A stretch of 64,000 nt of DNA, taken from positions 186,001 through 250,000 of the forward strand of contig JADKIQ010000004.1 of assembly GCA_016721245.1 (NCBI GenBank). The letters run 5' to 3'. The notes under the pieces were generated by a model. The model did no database searches. It worked only from the letters and a program-made list of their open reading frames with translations, and was not told the origin of the DNA. Each line of letters begins with the position of its first letter. The first letter of the stretch is position 1. Of this stretch, positions 1-8,664 are shown piece by piece. The DNA comes from Sphingobacteriales bacterium. Its GTDB lineage: Bacteria > Bacteroidota > Bacteroidia > Chitinophagales > JADIYW01. The position numbers and the translations under genes are program-made.

Positions 1-411
1 GTAGAGCCTGTAATAAAATTTGCGTCTTATAGCGTTACTCAACCCTATATAATACCTGATACCGGAAATATTAGAATTACATTTACAGATGGTGATGGAG
101 ATTTAGGTAAATTAACAAACGATGATTCCGGCTCTGTTTCAAGAATTTTTATCAAAAATGTTAAATATTCTCTTGACAAAATACCACAGGTGTTGCCAAT
201 TATCCCTCAAAAAGGAACTACAAAAGCAATTTCTGGTGCTATTGATATAAAATTAGCAGGCAACTTGGGTATTGGTTTGTTCGATGAATCCTCTTGTCTT
301 TTATTTCAGCACCCTTACGATACATTAGTTTTTGAGATATACATAAAAGACAGGGCAGGACATATAAGCAATGTTATAACTACACCGCCGCTGGTTGTTT
401 CGTGCCCTTAA
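1..411 (+). CDS. C-terminal part of an unidentified protein, cut by the window edge
   Basis: The frame is open from base 1 to a TAA at 409-411, giving the last 136 residues of a protein whose start lies outside the window. A GTG at 190 is an internal valine and not a start. The visible part contains an acidic DGDGDLG stretch and ends in a short beta-rich tail (VVSCP). This fits a secreted or lipoprotein-type beta-sandwich protein, but I recognise no family and assign no function. Confidence 0.7.
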   Translation, partial: VEPVIKFASYSVTQPYIIPDTGNIRITFTDGDGDLGKLTNDDSGSVSRIFIKNVKYSLDKIPQVLPIIPQKGTTKAISGAIDIKLAGNLGIGLFDESSCLLFQHPYDTLVFEIYIKDRAGHISNVITTPPLVVSCP

Positions 412-453
412 TAATAAACTTCGCTTAATGCATAATTAATCTTCTCTGAGCGC

Positions 454-481
454 TTGTAGTATACTATTTGCTATAATTTTG
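454..481 (+). promoter_or_regulatory. Bacteroidota-type promoter of the FAD oxidoreductase gene
   Basis: TTG at 454-456, a 17-base spacer, then TAATTTTG at 474-481. This fits the Bacteroidota sigma-A pattern (TTTG or TTG, then TAnnTTTG). The start codon lies only 10 bases after the -7 box, so the leader would be very short. Confidence 0.5.
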
Positions 482-491
482 CTTTCCCGAG

Positions 492-1778
492 ATGAAACCC
501 ATAGATGTAATAATAGTAGGTGCCGGATTTACCGGCTTGTCAGCAGCTTATTACCTTCAGCGCAAAGGTCTGAATGTAAAAGTGCTGGAGGTTTCTTCAC
601 AGGCGGGAGGCAGGGCACGCTCTGATAAAATGGATGGTTTCACGCTGGACAGAGGGGTGCATTTTTATCATCATTCCACTACGGAACTGGCTAAAATCAT
701 TAATCTCAGCAAGCTGGAACTGAAAAATTCATACCCGGGATACCTTTTGCACTATCAGGGAACCTTTAATCTCTTTACAAATCCTTTATATCAAACTATT
801 GATACGGTTTCTACAGCATTGGCAAAAAATGCTTCTTTTACCGATAAAATTCGATTATTTGGTTTGTATGCAAAATTAAAAACTTCCACCTACAATAAAC
901 TGGTGAAAGAACCGGATTCTTCCACGTTTGAGTATCTGTCGAAAACAGGTTTCAGCAAAAAACTGATTGACTCGTTTTTCAGGCCTATGCTGGCGGCCAA
1001 TATTTTTGACTATAATTTACAGTCCTCTTCCCGTTTTTCGAAAGTATATTTGAAATCCTTGTTCCAGGATCATGTAGCTTTGCCAAAGGATGGAATTGGC
1101 AAAATTGCTTCTTCTATCGCTGCACAATTGGATGATAACACGATTTCTTTTAAAACCAAAGTAAAGAGAATAACGGATAATGGGGTAGAGCTGATAAACG
1201 GCGATTTTATAGAATCTAAATTTGTTGTAGTAGCAACTAATGCCATTGACGCTAATTTAATGGCAGGTGAAAAAATAATGCCGGCTGAATGCTCCCACGT
1301 TTCTACTTTATATTTTACAACAGATAAAGCACCGCTTAGCAAGCCGGTTGTGATATTAAACGGAAACAACGGAACCACCATTGTAAACCATGTTTTTGTG
1401 CCCTCTTTGCTACATCCGGAGTATGCACCCAAAGGAAAGCATTTGGTTGCTGTAAACGTGGTAAAAGAGCATGATTTGGATGATGAAGAATTGGAAGTTA
1501 AATGCCTGACCGAATTATCGGAATGGTTTGGATTGAAAGTGATGGACTGGCAGCATCTTAAAACCTATCACATCAAATATGCCATGCCGTTTAAACCGAT
1601 TTTAGATGAAGTAAAATTCTCTAAAAAAATCAGTAATACAGTTTATGCCTGTGGCGATAGTTTATCTGTTGGTAGTATGGAATCTGCATTGCGCTCCGGC
1701 AGGGAAACGGCAGATATTATTGCACAGGAATTTGTAAAAGGCAATCACAAAAAACGTGATTTTGCAGAAAGTAACTAG
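492..1778 (+). CDS. NAD(P)/FAD-dependent oxidoreductase, amine oxidase/protoporphyrinogen oxidase-like
   Basis: 428 residues. The N-terminus carries a dinucleotide-binding Rossmann motif, GAGFTG at residues 10-15, followed by a GGRARS segment near residue 40 that contacts FAD in flavin amine oxidases. A second FAD-contacting segment (ACGDSLSVGSMESALRSG) lies close to the C-terminus. This two-part arrangement is typical of the amine oxidase, phytoene desaturase and HemY-like superfamily. There is no signal peptide, so the protein is probably cytoplasmic. The substrate cannot be read from the sequence and the gene is not in a haem or carotenoid cluster. It stands alone, convergent with the next gene. 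Confidence 0.85.
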   Translation: MKPIDVIIVGAGFTGLSAAYYLQRKGLNVKVLEVSSQAGGRARSDKMDGFTLDRGVHFYHHSTTELAKIINLSKLELKNSYPGYLLHYQGTFNLFTNPLYQTIDTVSTALAKNASFTDKIRLFGLYAKLKTSTYNKLVKEPDSSTFEYLSKTGFSKKLIDSFFRPMLAANIFDYNLQSSSRFSKVYLKSLFQDHVALPKDGIGKIASSIAAQLDDNTISFKTKVKRITDNGVELINGDFIESKFVVVATNAIDANLMAGEKIMPAECSHVSTLYFTTDKAPLSKPVVILNGNNGTTIVNHVFVPSLLHPEYAPKGKHLVAVNVVKEHDLDDEELEVKCLTELSEWFGLKVMDWQHLKTYHIKYAMPFKPILDEVKFSKKISNTVYACGDSLSVGSMESALRSGRETADIIAQEFVKGNHKKRDFAESN

Positions 1779-1802
1779 TTGTATTCTATCTTAAATTTTC
1801 AA

Positions 1803-2051
1803 TTATAAAATATTGCGCTGGTAGGTTTCTCCTCGGCTTTTATTCATATCCGAAAAGCGCTTTAAACATTCATTCAGAAAGGTTTCATCCACCAGTTTTT
1901 CAATATCTGCCATCGTGCGCAGATTATCGTCTTCGTTAAACTTATACGTTTGTTCCAGCATATTTGCTTCCAGTTTCAGTACATACCGGTTGTTCATCTG
2001 CATTACGGTGATTTTTATAACCGGGTGTTCTATTTGTCCTACTATTCTCAT
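1803..2051 (-). CDS. Conserved small hypothetical protein
   Basis: The frame can be opened to a TTG at 2090, but that start would almost touch the terminator stem at 2098. I prefer the ATG at 2051, giving 82 residues beginning MRIVGQIEHP. The protein is a compact mix of beta strands and an acidic helix, with no signal peptide or membrane segment. I recall similar 80-residue proteins (VGQI-HP-KIT start, LVDETFL helix) as widespread hypotheticals in Bacteroidota, but no function is known to me. Confidence 0.7.
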   Translation of the reverse strand: MRIVGQIEHPVIKITVMQMNNRYVLKLEANMLEQTYKFNEDDNLRTMADIEKLVDETFLNECLKRFSDMNKSRGETYQRNIL

Positions 2052-2097
2052 ATGTCTTCTAATCGGAGTGAAGAATCTTTTGAATAACAAAGATAAA

Positions 2098-2132
2098 AAA
2101 AAGAGCCGCTCTTTATATTGGCGGCTCTTTTT
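2098..2132. terminator. Bidirectional intrinsic terminator
   Basis: A perfect 12-bp stem pairs 2098-2109 with 2121-2132 around an 11-base loop. It has A residues on the left side and T residues on the right, so it can work in both directions. Its main client is the minus-strand gene ending at 2157. Confidence 0.8.
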
Positions 2133-2156
2133 AAAAATGCAATCTGTTTTACAGGA

Positions 2157-2552
2157 TTACGCTGTAGCTTTTTTCGCTTTAGAAGTAGCTTTTTTTACTT
2201 CAGCTTTAACTTCTTTCACCTGATGTTCAACTTTTGCAGAAGCATCGTTGAATAAACCTTTAACTCGGTCAGCATTTCTGTTGAACGTAGTTTTTAAGTC
2301 AGCTACTAAAATGTTAGCTTCTTCTTTAACATCAGCCTGAACTTTTTCTAAAGTGAAAGGACCTTTCAATTTAGCCTGAATTCTTTCAGATGTTGATTTG
2401 AAGTGGTTTTTTTGTAACTCAACTTCTTCTTTTGCTTCACTTACAGCGTTTTTTACAGTGTTTTCTACATTGTAACGTAACTCAGTAACGTTTGCTTTTG
2501 TTTCAGCAGTAAAGCTGTCTACAGCTTCTTTGAATTTTTGTGCGAATTCCAT
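2157..2552 (-). CDS. Lysine/alanine-rich helical protein (phasin-like or LEA-like)
   Basis: 131 residues, almost entirely predicted amphipathic helix, with repeated Lys/Glu/Ala/Val patterns and a basic tail rich in KKATSKAKK. There is no signal peptide, membrane segment, Cys or Trp. The composition recalls phasins, late-embryogenesis-abundant-like and apolipoprotein-like proteins that coat granules or membranes; the basic tail could also bind nucleic acid. None of these roles can be chosen from sequence alone. It has its own promoter (2592-2623) and strong terminator (2098-2132), so it is a single-gene unit and probably well expressed. Confidence 0.75.
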   Translation of the reverse strand: MEFAQKFKEAVDSFTAETKANVTELRYNVENTVKNAVSEAKEEVELQKNHFKSTSERIQAKLKGPFTLEKVQADVKEEANILVADLKTTFNRNADRVKGLFNDASAKVEHQVKEVKAEVKKATSKAKKATA

Positions 2553-2591
2553 TTTTAAAAAGATTTAATTGTTTGTCAATATTTGACACTA

Positions 2592-2623
2592 CAAAGTTAC
2601 ATCAGAACGTTGATGTTTGTCAA
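2592..2623 (-). promoter_or_regulatory. Strong-looking Bacteroidota promoter of the helical protein gene
   Basis: Read on the minus strand: TTG (2621-2623, within TTGAC), a 21-base spacer, then TAACTTTG (2592-2599). The start codon follows 39 bases later. The direct repeat TGTTTGTCAA occurs around 2570-2579 and again near 2614-2623, which could be an operator. The rest of the gap 2553-2916 is AT-rich and holds nothing else I recognise apart from the terminator at 2846-2876. Confidence 0.6.
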
Positions 2624-2845
2624 CTATTTCCAATTACGAAAGTTTGATTTAAAAATGTATTTCTTGTAAAAGCGAAGTTAAACCAATGTGAACTTTAAAC
2701 TTGCCGAAACAAACTGTCATTGTTTGTGAAGTGAACGTAAACTTAAGTTGGATTTGATGTATACTGTGTTAAATTAATAATTATGAAAGTTTTTAAACTT
2801 TCAATAAATAATGAAATTTTGAATTGAAAAATCAACAAAACAAAT

Positions 2846-2876
2846 AAAAAAACGAGGTATATTGGGAATACCTCGT
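2846..2876 (-). terminator. Intrinsic terminator of the lipocalin-like gene
   Basis: A perfect 9-bp stem (ACGAGGTAT at 2852-2860 with ATACCTCGT at 2868-2876), a 7-base loop, and on the minus strand a following run of T. Confidence 0.8.
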
Positions 2877-2916
2877 CAATTAAAAAAGCCGTATTAAAAA
2901 AGAAATGTATTTGAAT

Positions 2917-3333
2917 TTATTTCAACGCCACATTATAGTCAGAAGCTTCTCTGGAAAAGATAACATGACTGAAATTTTGTCCTAACACCAAATCTTTGCC
3001 TATAAAGAAATAGGTAGTAATCAGATTAAAATCAATACCTGTATACGAAATATTGATTTTATTATTGACAGATTTCCATTTACCTTTGAGTGTTTTCACC
3101 AGATTATTCTTTTTATCATAGAATTCGTGTTTAAAAGTATGATTGGACTCAAAGGTGAAATATTCTGACGGATAATCCCGCTTATCCTGAAATACTTTCT
3201 GAAAATCATTCACCGCTGTTTTATTGCTGAATTTCCAGGTGCCGATAAAAGGGTCTTTTGTTTCATTTTTTCGTTGTGCTAATGCTGTAACAACTGCTGC
3301 TACAAAACACATTAGAAAAAATGCCTTTTTCAT
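2917..3333 (-). CDS. Secreted lipocalin-like protein
   Basis: 138 residues. A Sec signal peptide covers about residues 1-19 (MKKAFFLMCFVAAVVTALAQ). The mature part opens with DPFIGTWKF and repeats the theme later as LKGKWKSVNN, the G-x-W motif of calycin/lipocalin-like beta-barrels common among small Bacteroidota exported proteins. The ligand is unknown. It has its own terminator and is not obviously in an operon. Confidence 0.65.
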   Translation of the reverse strand: MKKAFFLMCFVAAVVTALAQRKNETKDPFIGTWKFSNKTAVNDFQKVFQDKRDYPSEYFTFESNHTFKHEFYDKKNNLVKTLKGKWKSVNNKINISYTGIDFNLITTYFFIGKDLVLGQNFSHVIFSREASDYNVALK

Positions 3334-3456
3334 ATGTTATGCTTTTTTGTTTTATGGTATACCAAAATTGCATAAACTCTTGATATAAATCAAGGATTAA
3401 TGAGTAAGCGGTAGGTTTAGTTTAGTAAGTGGTAATTAAAACATCAAAACAGATGC

Positions 3457-4542
3457 TTATTGAACTCTAACCCGCTGTAATTTGCTGTTTTTAAGGTGTC
3501 TTTCAATAGCCAGATGAATCAGTTTTTCAATTAAATCTGCATATTTCAGTCCGGAATGCTCCCATAATTTAGGATACATGGAGATAGAGGTAAAACCTGG
3601 TAGTGTATTGGGTTCATTTATAACCACTTCATTATTTTCAGTTAAAAACACATCTACTCTGGATAAACCTTCCAAGCCTAAAGCATGATAGGCTTTTCTG
3701 GCAGTTTCCTGAATTTTCTTCAATTGCTCTTCCGAAATATCCGGAGCCGGAATATAAATCTTAGCATTATCGTTTACGTACTTATTTTCAAAGTCATAAA
3801 ACCCTTTTTCCATTACAATTTCGCCAACTGTGCTGGTTTCAATCAATTCATTTCCTAAAACAGCACATTCTAACTCTCTTCCGATAACAGCCTGCTCTAC
3901 AAGCACTTTGGTGTCAAATTTAAAAGCTTCTGTTAAAGCATTATGGAATTCAGTCTCATTGGTAGCTCTGCTAACACCCACAGAAGAACCCATATTGCAG
4001 GGCTTTACAAATAAAACAGTTCCCAGTTCATTTATGGTAGCTGCATAAGAAATATGGTCCGCTTCGTGTTTGTAAAAGGTGATTCCTTTGGCATGTCCGA
4101 TACCGGCGTCCCGCAAGATACGTTTTGTGAAATCTTTATCCATAGCTACCGCAGAACCTAACACAGACGGCCCCACAAACGGAATATCCAACTGTAAAAA
4201 TACCCCCTGTAAAGTGCCGTCTTCGCCATTCGGTCCGTGTGTAATCGGAAATACGGCTTTCAAATCATCTAAATATTGCTGATTATCGAGACGGATTAGT
4301 TTCTGTTGTTCATTTCCAAAAACTACTGCGAGTTGCGGCGCCTGTCTGCCAATCACACATTTTGTATCCTGTAAATTAGCCTCACTTTCCAGATACCATT
4401 TGCCATCCTGAGCAATGCCTATCAGGGTTACCTCAAATTTTGTCTTATCGATGGCATTGTAAATATTTCTTGCAGATACGATGGATACTTCATGTTCCGG
4501 CGATTTGCCGCCAAAAATTAAACCTATTTTTTGTGTTGACAT
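3457..4542 (-). CDS. ddl: D-alanine--D-alanine ligase
   Basis: 361 residues, normal length. It makes the D-Ala-D-Ala dipeptide of the peptidoglycan stem from ATP and two D-alanines in the cytoplasm. Visible signatures are the N-terminal GGKSPEHEVS, the segment HGPNGEDGTLQG, the ATP-grasp region with VKPCNMGSSVGVS, and the C-terminal metal and phosphate site (INEPNTLPGFTSISMYPKLW). It is divergent from the PASTA gene at 4677. Ddl next to a PASTA protein is a common Bacteroidota neighbourhood linked to the cell wall. Confidence 0.96.
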   Translation of the reverse strand: MSTQKIGLIFGGKSPEHEVSIVSARNIYNAIDKTKFEVTLIGIAQDGKWYLESEANLQDTKCVIGRQAPQLAVVFGNEQQKLIRLDNQQYLDDLKAVFPITHGPNGEDGTLQGVFLQLDIPFVGPSVLGSAVAMDKDFTKRILRDAGIGHAKGITFYKHEADHISYAATINELGTVLFVKPCNMGSSVGVSRATNETEFHNALTEAFKFDTKVLVEQAVIGRELECAVLGNELIETSTVGEIVMEKGFYDFENKYVNDNAKIYIPAPDISEEQLKKIQETARKAYHALGLEGLSRVDVFLTENNEVVINEPNTLPGFTSISMYPKLWEHSGLKYADLIEKLIHLAIERHLKNSKLQRVRVQ

Positions 4543-4623
4543 GGATATTGCTTTGATTTTGTAAATATAGAGTTACTAACAATATCTGAACAATAAAAGT
4601 GCTATTTTTATTTAAAAAAAATG

Positions 4624-4651
4624 TTGGTTACAACATAATTGGATATATTTG
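4624..4651 (+). promoter_or_regulatory. Promoter of the PASTA-T9SS cargo operon
   Basis: TTG at 4624-4626, a 17-base spacer and TATATTTG at 4644-4651, a full match to TAnnTTTG. The start codon is 25 bases further on. Confidence 0.6.
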
Positions 4652-4676
4652 ACGTTTGAAGATTAAAGCTATTTGA

Positions 4677-5486
4677 ATGGGAAAAACTCCTTTGACTATA
4701 CTTGGTATTTTAGGTGCATCTGTCGCATTGCTGCTCGTTACATTTTTTGGATTGAGCTGGTATACCAATCATGGAGATTTCGTCGTGGTGCCTAACATAA
4801 AAGGTAAGTCCATGTATGATGCAAAAAAAGAACTTGGTAATTACGATCTGGACTATGTTGTATCTGATTCTACTTATGATGAATCAAAACCGCCTTTAAG
4901 TGTACTGGACCAACAACCTCGTAAAGGAGCCAAAGTAAAAGAAAACAGAAAAATATATATCACATTAAATGCTTCAGCGCCACCAAGTGTGAAAATTCCC
5001 AGTATCATTGATAACTCAAGACGTCAGGCAGAATTAATACTTAACAGTTGGGGCTTAAAACTCGGAAACCTGATTTACATTCCGGACATGGCTAAAGATG
5101 CGGTATTAAACATTCAGGTAAAAGGTAAAATCGTAAAACCCGGTACCATCGTTCAGAAAGGTACCGCAATTGATTTGGTATTAGGAGATGGCTTTGGTAA
5201 TCAGATAGCGGAAGTACCGCCACTGGTAGATTTAACCGTTTTGGAAGCCAGAGCGGTTTTGGAAGCTGTGCATCTGAATGTAGGTATGATTCTGGGTGAT
5301 GGCACTATTGATGATACACTGGCAGCATATGTTTATGACCAGGAGCCTAAATTCGGACAACCCGGAAAATTAGGTCCGGGTAATTCGGTGCAGTTATTTA
5401 TCCGTCAAAATAAAATTGAAACAGCCTTAGAAAGCGAAGGAATGAATAAATTAAAACCCAGAGATAAAACTGCGGATAATCAATAA
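4677..5486 (+). CDS. Membrane-anchored PASTA-domain protein
   Basis: 269 residues. One N-terminal transmembrane helix (about residues 7-28) is followed by three consecutive PASTA domains, recognisable from VVPNIKGKSMYDAKKEL, IPSIIDNSRRQAELIL and VPPLVDLTVLEARAVLE, each closed by an xQxPxxGxxV-like or VxxGxxI-like strand. PASTA domains bind peptidoglycan fragments or beta-lactams in other proteins. Here no kinase or penicillin-binding domain is attached, so the protein is probably a periplasmic wall-binding partner. The gene is 16 bases upstream of the T9SS cargo gene and divergent from ddl. Confidence 0.9.
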   Translation: MGKTPLTILGILGASVALLLVTFFGLSWYTNHGDFVVVPNIKGKSMYDAKKELGNYDLDYVVSDSTYDESKPPLSVLDQQPRKGAKVKENRKIYITLNASAPPSVKIPSIIDNSRRQAELILNSWGLKLGNLIYIPDMAKDAVLNIQVKGKIVKPGTIVQKGTAIDLVLGDGFGNQIAEVPPLVDLTVLEARAVLEAVHLNVGMILGDGTIDDTLAAYVYDQEPKFGQPGKLGPGNSVQLFIRQNKIETALESEGMNKLKPRDKTADNQ

Positions 5487-5502
5487 CGAACGATCGTATA
5501 AA

Positions 5503-7407
5503 ATGAATAGATTTTTTACATACATTTTTTTATTAACGATTTCGCTTCCGGCATTCTCTCAAAAAGAATCTTTGGTTTCATTTCAGCATCATCCCGGGAT
5601 GAATGCTTTGACGAATGCCGATTTTTTACAAAAGAAAGCAAATAGAAGAATAGCTTCCTTGTCTTTACCATTCTTCGATGATTTTTATCAAAATGAAATA
5701 TATCCGAATCCCGGACTTTGGCAGGATAATTTTGTGTTTATCAATACTACTTATCCTAAAGAAACCATAACGGTTGGCGTGGCCACCTTCGATGGCACAG
5801 ATGCCAGAGGTAAACCATATAATGTAAATGCAAATCCCAATTTATCACTTGCAGCCGATAAGCTGACATCTAATCCAATTGATTTATCCGGCTTAAATTC
5901 TTCCAGTAATGTATTCCTGAGTTTCTATTACCTTCAAAGTGATTTTGGGGAAACGCCTCGAGCTCCAAACGATTTGCTTACGGTACAGTTTTTGGATACC
6001 TCCGGCAACTGGAATATAGTTTGGCAAAAAACAGCAGATGCGGTTTTAAATATGCGACAAGTATTTCTGAAAGTTGATTCTATATACTTAAACGGTAATT
6101 TTCAATTTAGATTTCAATCTTTCGGAAATGTTACAGGAGCTAACGATATATGGCATGTAGATTATGTGAAATTAGATAAAAACAGAGATACAGCCGCCGA
6201 AAGAAACATCAAAGAAATGGCGTACGAATTTTTGCCCCCAAGTATGCTTAAAAATTATTATGTGATGCCGTATAATCAGTTTGATTCAACGGATTTAGCA
6301 GATACAGTGCGTTTGTTGGTTAGAAATAATTTTATTAATGCCACTACAGATATAGTCGATTTTTATGATGCGACAGTGGTTAATACAGCCACTAATATTG
6401 TATCTTTTAACGGACCATCAAGAGACTTCGGACCGCTTTCTGTTAATGAAATTAAATATCCGAAATTCAACATACCGACAGATATAATTGGCGATACGGT
6501 AACCATAAAAGTAGATTATTTCTATAATGTATCCGCAGAAGCGGGAGAACCGGCAAAAGTACAGGCGAATAACGCGGTAACCCATAATCAGGTGTTCAGT
6601 AATTTCTTTGCCTATGATGATGGTACACCAGAACGTGGTTATTGGTTGCAAGATGAATCTGACTATGTAATGGCCGTAAAATATTGGCTTCGAAAACCAG
6701 ATACAATTCAGGCGGTTAAATTGCAACTTTTTCCGGTAAGGGCTGATAATGCTCTGGCAAGGTTCAGTATTTGTATCTGGAAAAACTTTACACTTAGATC
6801 TGTTTACAATGCAGCTGACATGATATATCAGCAAAGCAACCTAAAGTTGTCCGACTTAATAGCTGAATATGGTGTCGATACTTTAAATGGCTATTATTAT
6901 GCGCCTATAAAACCTCAATTTGTAAAAAACGGGGCAAGTTTTCCATTAATTTTGAGCGATTCATTCGCAATAGGTTTAATTGTGGAAACTCCTAATTCAC
7001 TAACCGTGGGTTTTGACAGAAATAACAATAAGTCCTTTTATAATTACTTTGTAGAGAAAGAAAAGAATAAATGGTCTCGTTCCACTCTTCCAGGTACCAT
7101 GATCATTAATCTGGTTACAGGCAAATCATTACCAGGATATCTCACACCGGTGAAAGAAATTAAGACGCCGAAATACGAAGTAAAAATATTTCCGAATCCA
7201 ACCCGGGATCAATTATTTGTGGAAGGAATCACTGAAAAAAGCCTCATTGAGATTTTTTCCATAAATGGCAGCTTAATACAGCAGTCACAGTTATCGCAAT
7301 CCAATTATATTTCAGTTAATGAACTTCCTGCCGCTACGTATGTTATTAAAATAACGAATCTGATGACCAATCAGACGGGAACATCAAAATTTATTAAAAG
7401 TGAATGA
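5503..7407 (+). CDS. Secreted T9SS type A cargo protein, function unknown
   Basis: 634 residues. A signal peptide (about 1-20, ending PAFSQ) is followed by a large beta-rich region without a recognised enzyme motif. The last ~80 residues form a T9SS sorting domain: KIFPNPTRDQLFVEG, IFSINGSLI, a LPAATYVIKI strand and a final KFIKSE. It is therefore expected to cross the outer membrane by type IX secretion and be attached or released. Its 3' end overlaps the DCC gene by 8 bases, so the two are co-transcribed. Confidence 0.85.
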   Translation: MNRFFTYIFLLTISLPAFSQKESLVSFQHHPGMNALTNADFLQKKANRRIASLSLPFFDDFYQNEIYPNPGLWQDNFVFINTTYPKETITVGVATFDGTDARGKPYNVNANPNLSLAADKLTSNPIDLSGLNSSSNVFLSFYYLQSDFGETPRAPNDLLTVQFLDTSGNWNIVWQKTADAVLNMRQVFLKVDSIYLNGNFQFRFQSFGNVTGANDIWHVDYVKLDKNRDTAAERNIKEMAYEFLPPSMLKNYYVMPYNQFDSTDLADTVRLLVRNNFINATTDIVDFYDATVVNTATNIVSFNGPSRDFGPLSVNEIKYPKFNIPTDIIGDTVTIKVDYFYNVSAEAGEPAKVQANNAVTHNQVFSNFFAYDDGTPERGYWLQDESDYVMAVKYWLRKPDTIQAVKLQLFPVRADNALARFSICIWKNFTLRSVYNAADMIYQQSNLKLSDLIAEYGVDTLNGYYYAPIKPQFVKNGASFPLILSDSFAIGLIVETPNSLTVGFDRNNNKSFYNYFVEKEKNKWSRSTLPGTMIINLVTGKSLPGYLTPVKEIKTPKYEVKIFPNPTRDQLFVEGITEKSLIEIFSINGSLIQQSQLSQSNYISVNELPAATYVIKITNLMTNQTGTSKFIKSE

Positions 7408-7804
7408 TTCAGATAAAATTGTTTTGTTTGACGGTGTTTGTAATTTCTGCGCCACCAGTGTGCAGTTTATAATTCGCCATGACAAAACCAACTCTTTGAA
7501 ATTCTCCAGTTTGCAATCAGCGCTGGGGCAGGAATTGCTGACAAAATACAATATGTCAAAAGATCTGGAAGGTGTTGTTTTTATTGAAAATAATAAGGCA
7601 TACTTTAAATCTGCCGCAGCGTTTAAAATTGTACGTTATTTCGGCGGATTCTGGCGGATTTTGAATGTATTTTCCATTCTTCCTTTGTTTGTTACAGATT
7701 TTGGATACGACATCATTGCTAAAAACAGATATCGCTGGTTCGGCAAAAAAGACAGCTGCATGATTCCTTCTCCGGAAATCAGAAGCCGATTTTTAGATGT
7801 TTAA
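7400..7804 (+). CDS. DCC-family thiol-disulfide oxidoreductase-like protein (DUF393)
   Basis: 134 residues from a GTG start that overlaps the end of the preceding gene by 8 bases. The N-terminal motif LFDGVCNFC (D-G-x-C-x-x-C) defines the DCC family, predicted to have a thioredoxin-like fold; the rest (SAAAFKIVRYFGG, NRYRWFGKKDSC) also matches the family. The actual substrate is not established for this family. The translational overlap argues against an alternative start. Confidence 0.88.
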   Translation: MNDSDKIVLFDGVCNFCATSVQFIIRHDKTNSLKFSSLQSALGQELLTKYNMSKDLEGVVFIENNKAYFKSAAAFKIVRYFGGFWRILNVFSILPLFVTDFGYDIIAKNRYRWFGKKDSCMIPSPEIRSRFLDV

Positions 7805-7850
7805 GGAATTTATTTTCCTGCAAAAATTTTCTTTCAATCTTCTTTCTAAT

Positions 7851-7858
7851 TATCTTTG
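7851..7858 (+). promoter_or_regulatory. -7 box of the yebC promoter
   Basis: TATCTTTG, a full match to TAnnTTTG, lies 43 bases before the yebC start. I see no clear -33 TTG at the right distance, so the call is partial. Confidence 0.4.
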
Positions 7859-7901
7859 CAGTCTTAAAATCATTCATTTTTAAATTCAATAATTAACAAC
7901 T

Positions 7902-8612
7902 ATGGGACGCGCGTTTGAATATCGTAAAGCAGCAAAATTTGCACGTTGGGACAAAATGGCGAAAGCCTTCACCAGAGCAGGAAGAGAAATAGCGATGGCC
8001 GTAAAAGAAGGCGGACCAAGCCCTGATACCAACTCCAACTTACGAAGAGCGATACAAAATGCCAAATCGGCACAAATGCCCAAGGACAGGATAGATGCCG
8101 CCATCAAAAGAGCCTCTTCCAAAGATGATAAAGGATTTACAGTAGTTGTTTACGAAGGTATGGGGCCACACGGTGTTGCTATCGTTGTTGAGTCTGCCAC
8201 AGATAACCCAACCCGAACCGTTGCAAATTTACGTGTAATATTTAATAAAAACGGAGGCTCTATGGGAACACAGGGCATGCATGATTTTATTTTTGATCGC
8301 AAAGGCGTCTTTAAAATCAATGCCGCAAATGTGGATGCAGAAGAACTGGAATTTGAACTGATTGATGCAGGCCTGGACAGTATGGAAAAAGATGAAGAGA
8401 ATCACCTGATTTTATACACTAAATTTGCAGATTTCGGCTCTTTACAAAAAGCACTGGAAGATAAAAATATAGAAGTAATCAGTGCAGAATTGCAACGTAT
8501 TCCAAACATTCATAAAGAACTGAACGAGCAAGATACAGACGATGTACTGGAACTGATTGATAAACTGGAACAGGACGATGATGTTCAAACAGTTTTTCAT
8601 AACTTGGCATAA
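7902..8612 (+). CDS. yebC: YebC/PmpR/TACO1-family protein
   Basis: 236 residues, typical length. The start MGRAFEYRKAAKFARWDKM is the Bacteroidota form of the conserved N-terminus. Further family segments are GGPSPDTNSNLRRAIQNAKS, KDRIDAAIKRA, YEGMGPHGVAIVVE, DNPTRTVANLR and FNKNGGSMG. Family members were first described as DNA-binding regulators, and the mitochondrial relative TACO1 and some bacterial members act on translation (for instance of proline stretches). Which role applies here is not visible. It is a monocistronic unit with a -7 box upstream. Confidence 0.95.
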   Translation: MGRAFEYRKAAKFARWDKMAKAFTRAGREIAMAVKEGGPSPDTNSNLRRAIQNAKSAQMPKDRIDAAIKRASSKDDKGFTVVVYEGMGPHGVAIVVESATDNPTRTVANLRVIFNKNGGSMGTQGMHDFIFDRKGVFKINAANVDAEELEFELIDAGLDSMEKDEENHLILYTKFADFGSLQKALEDKNIEVISAELQRIPNIHKELNEQDTDDVLELIDKLEQDDDVQTVFHNLA

Positions 8613-8664
8613 TGTTTGAAAGTTAACTGCTCAATTATTTTTTAATAGTTTTAAAATACACATC

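Noticed and set aside
6418..6834. 138-codon minus-strand frame inside the T9SS cargo gene
   Set aside because: Shadow frame; the plus-strand gene has a signal peptide and a sorting domain in the same region.
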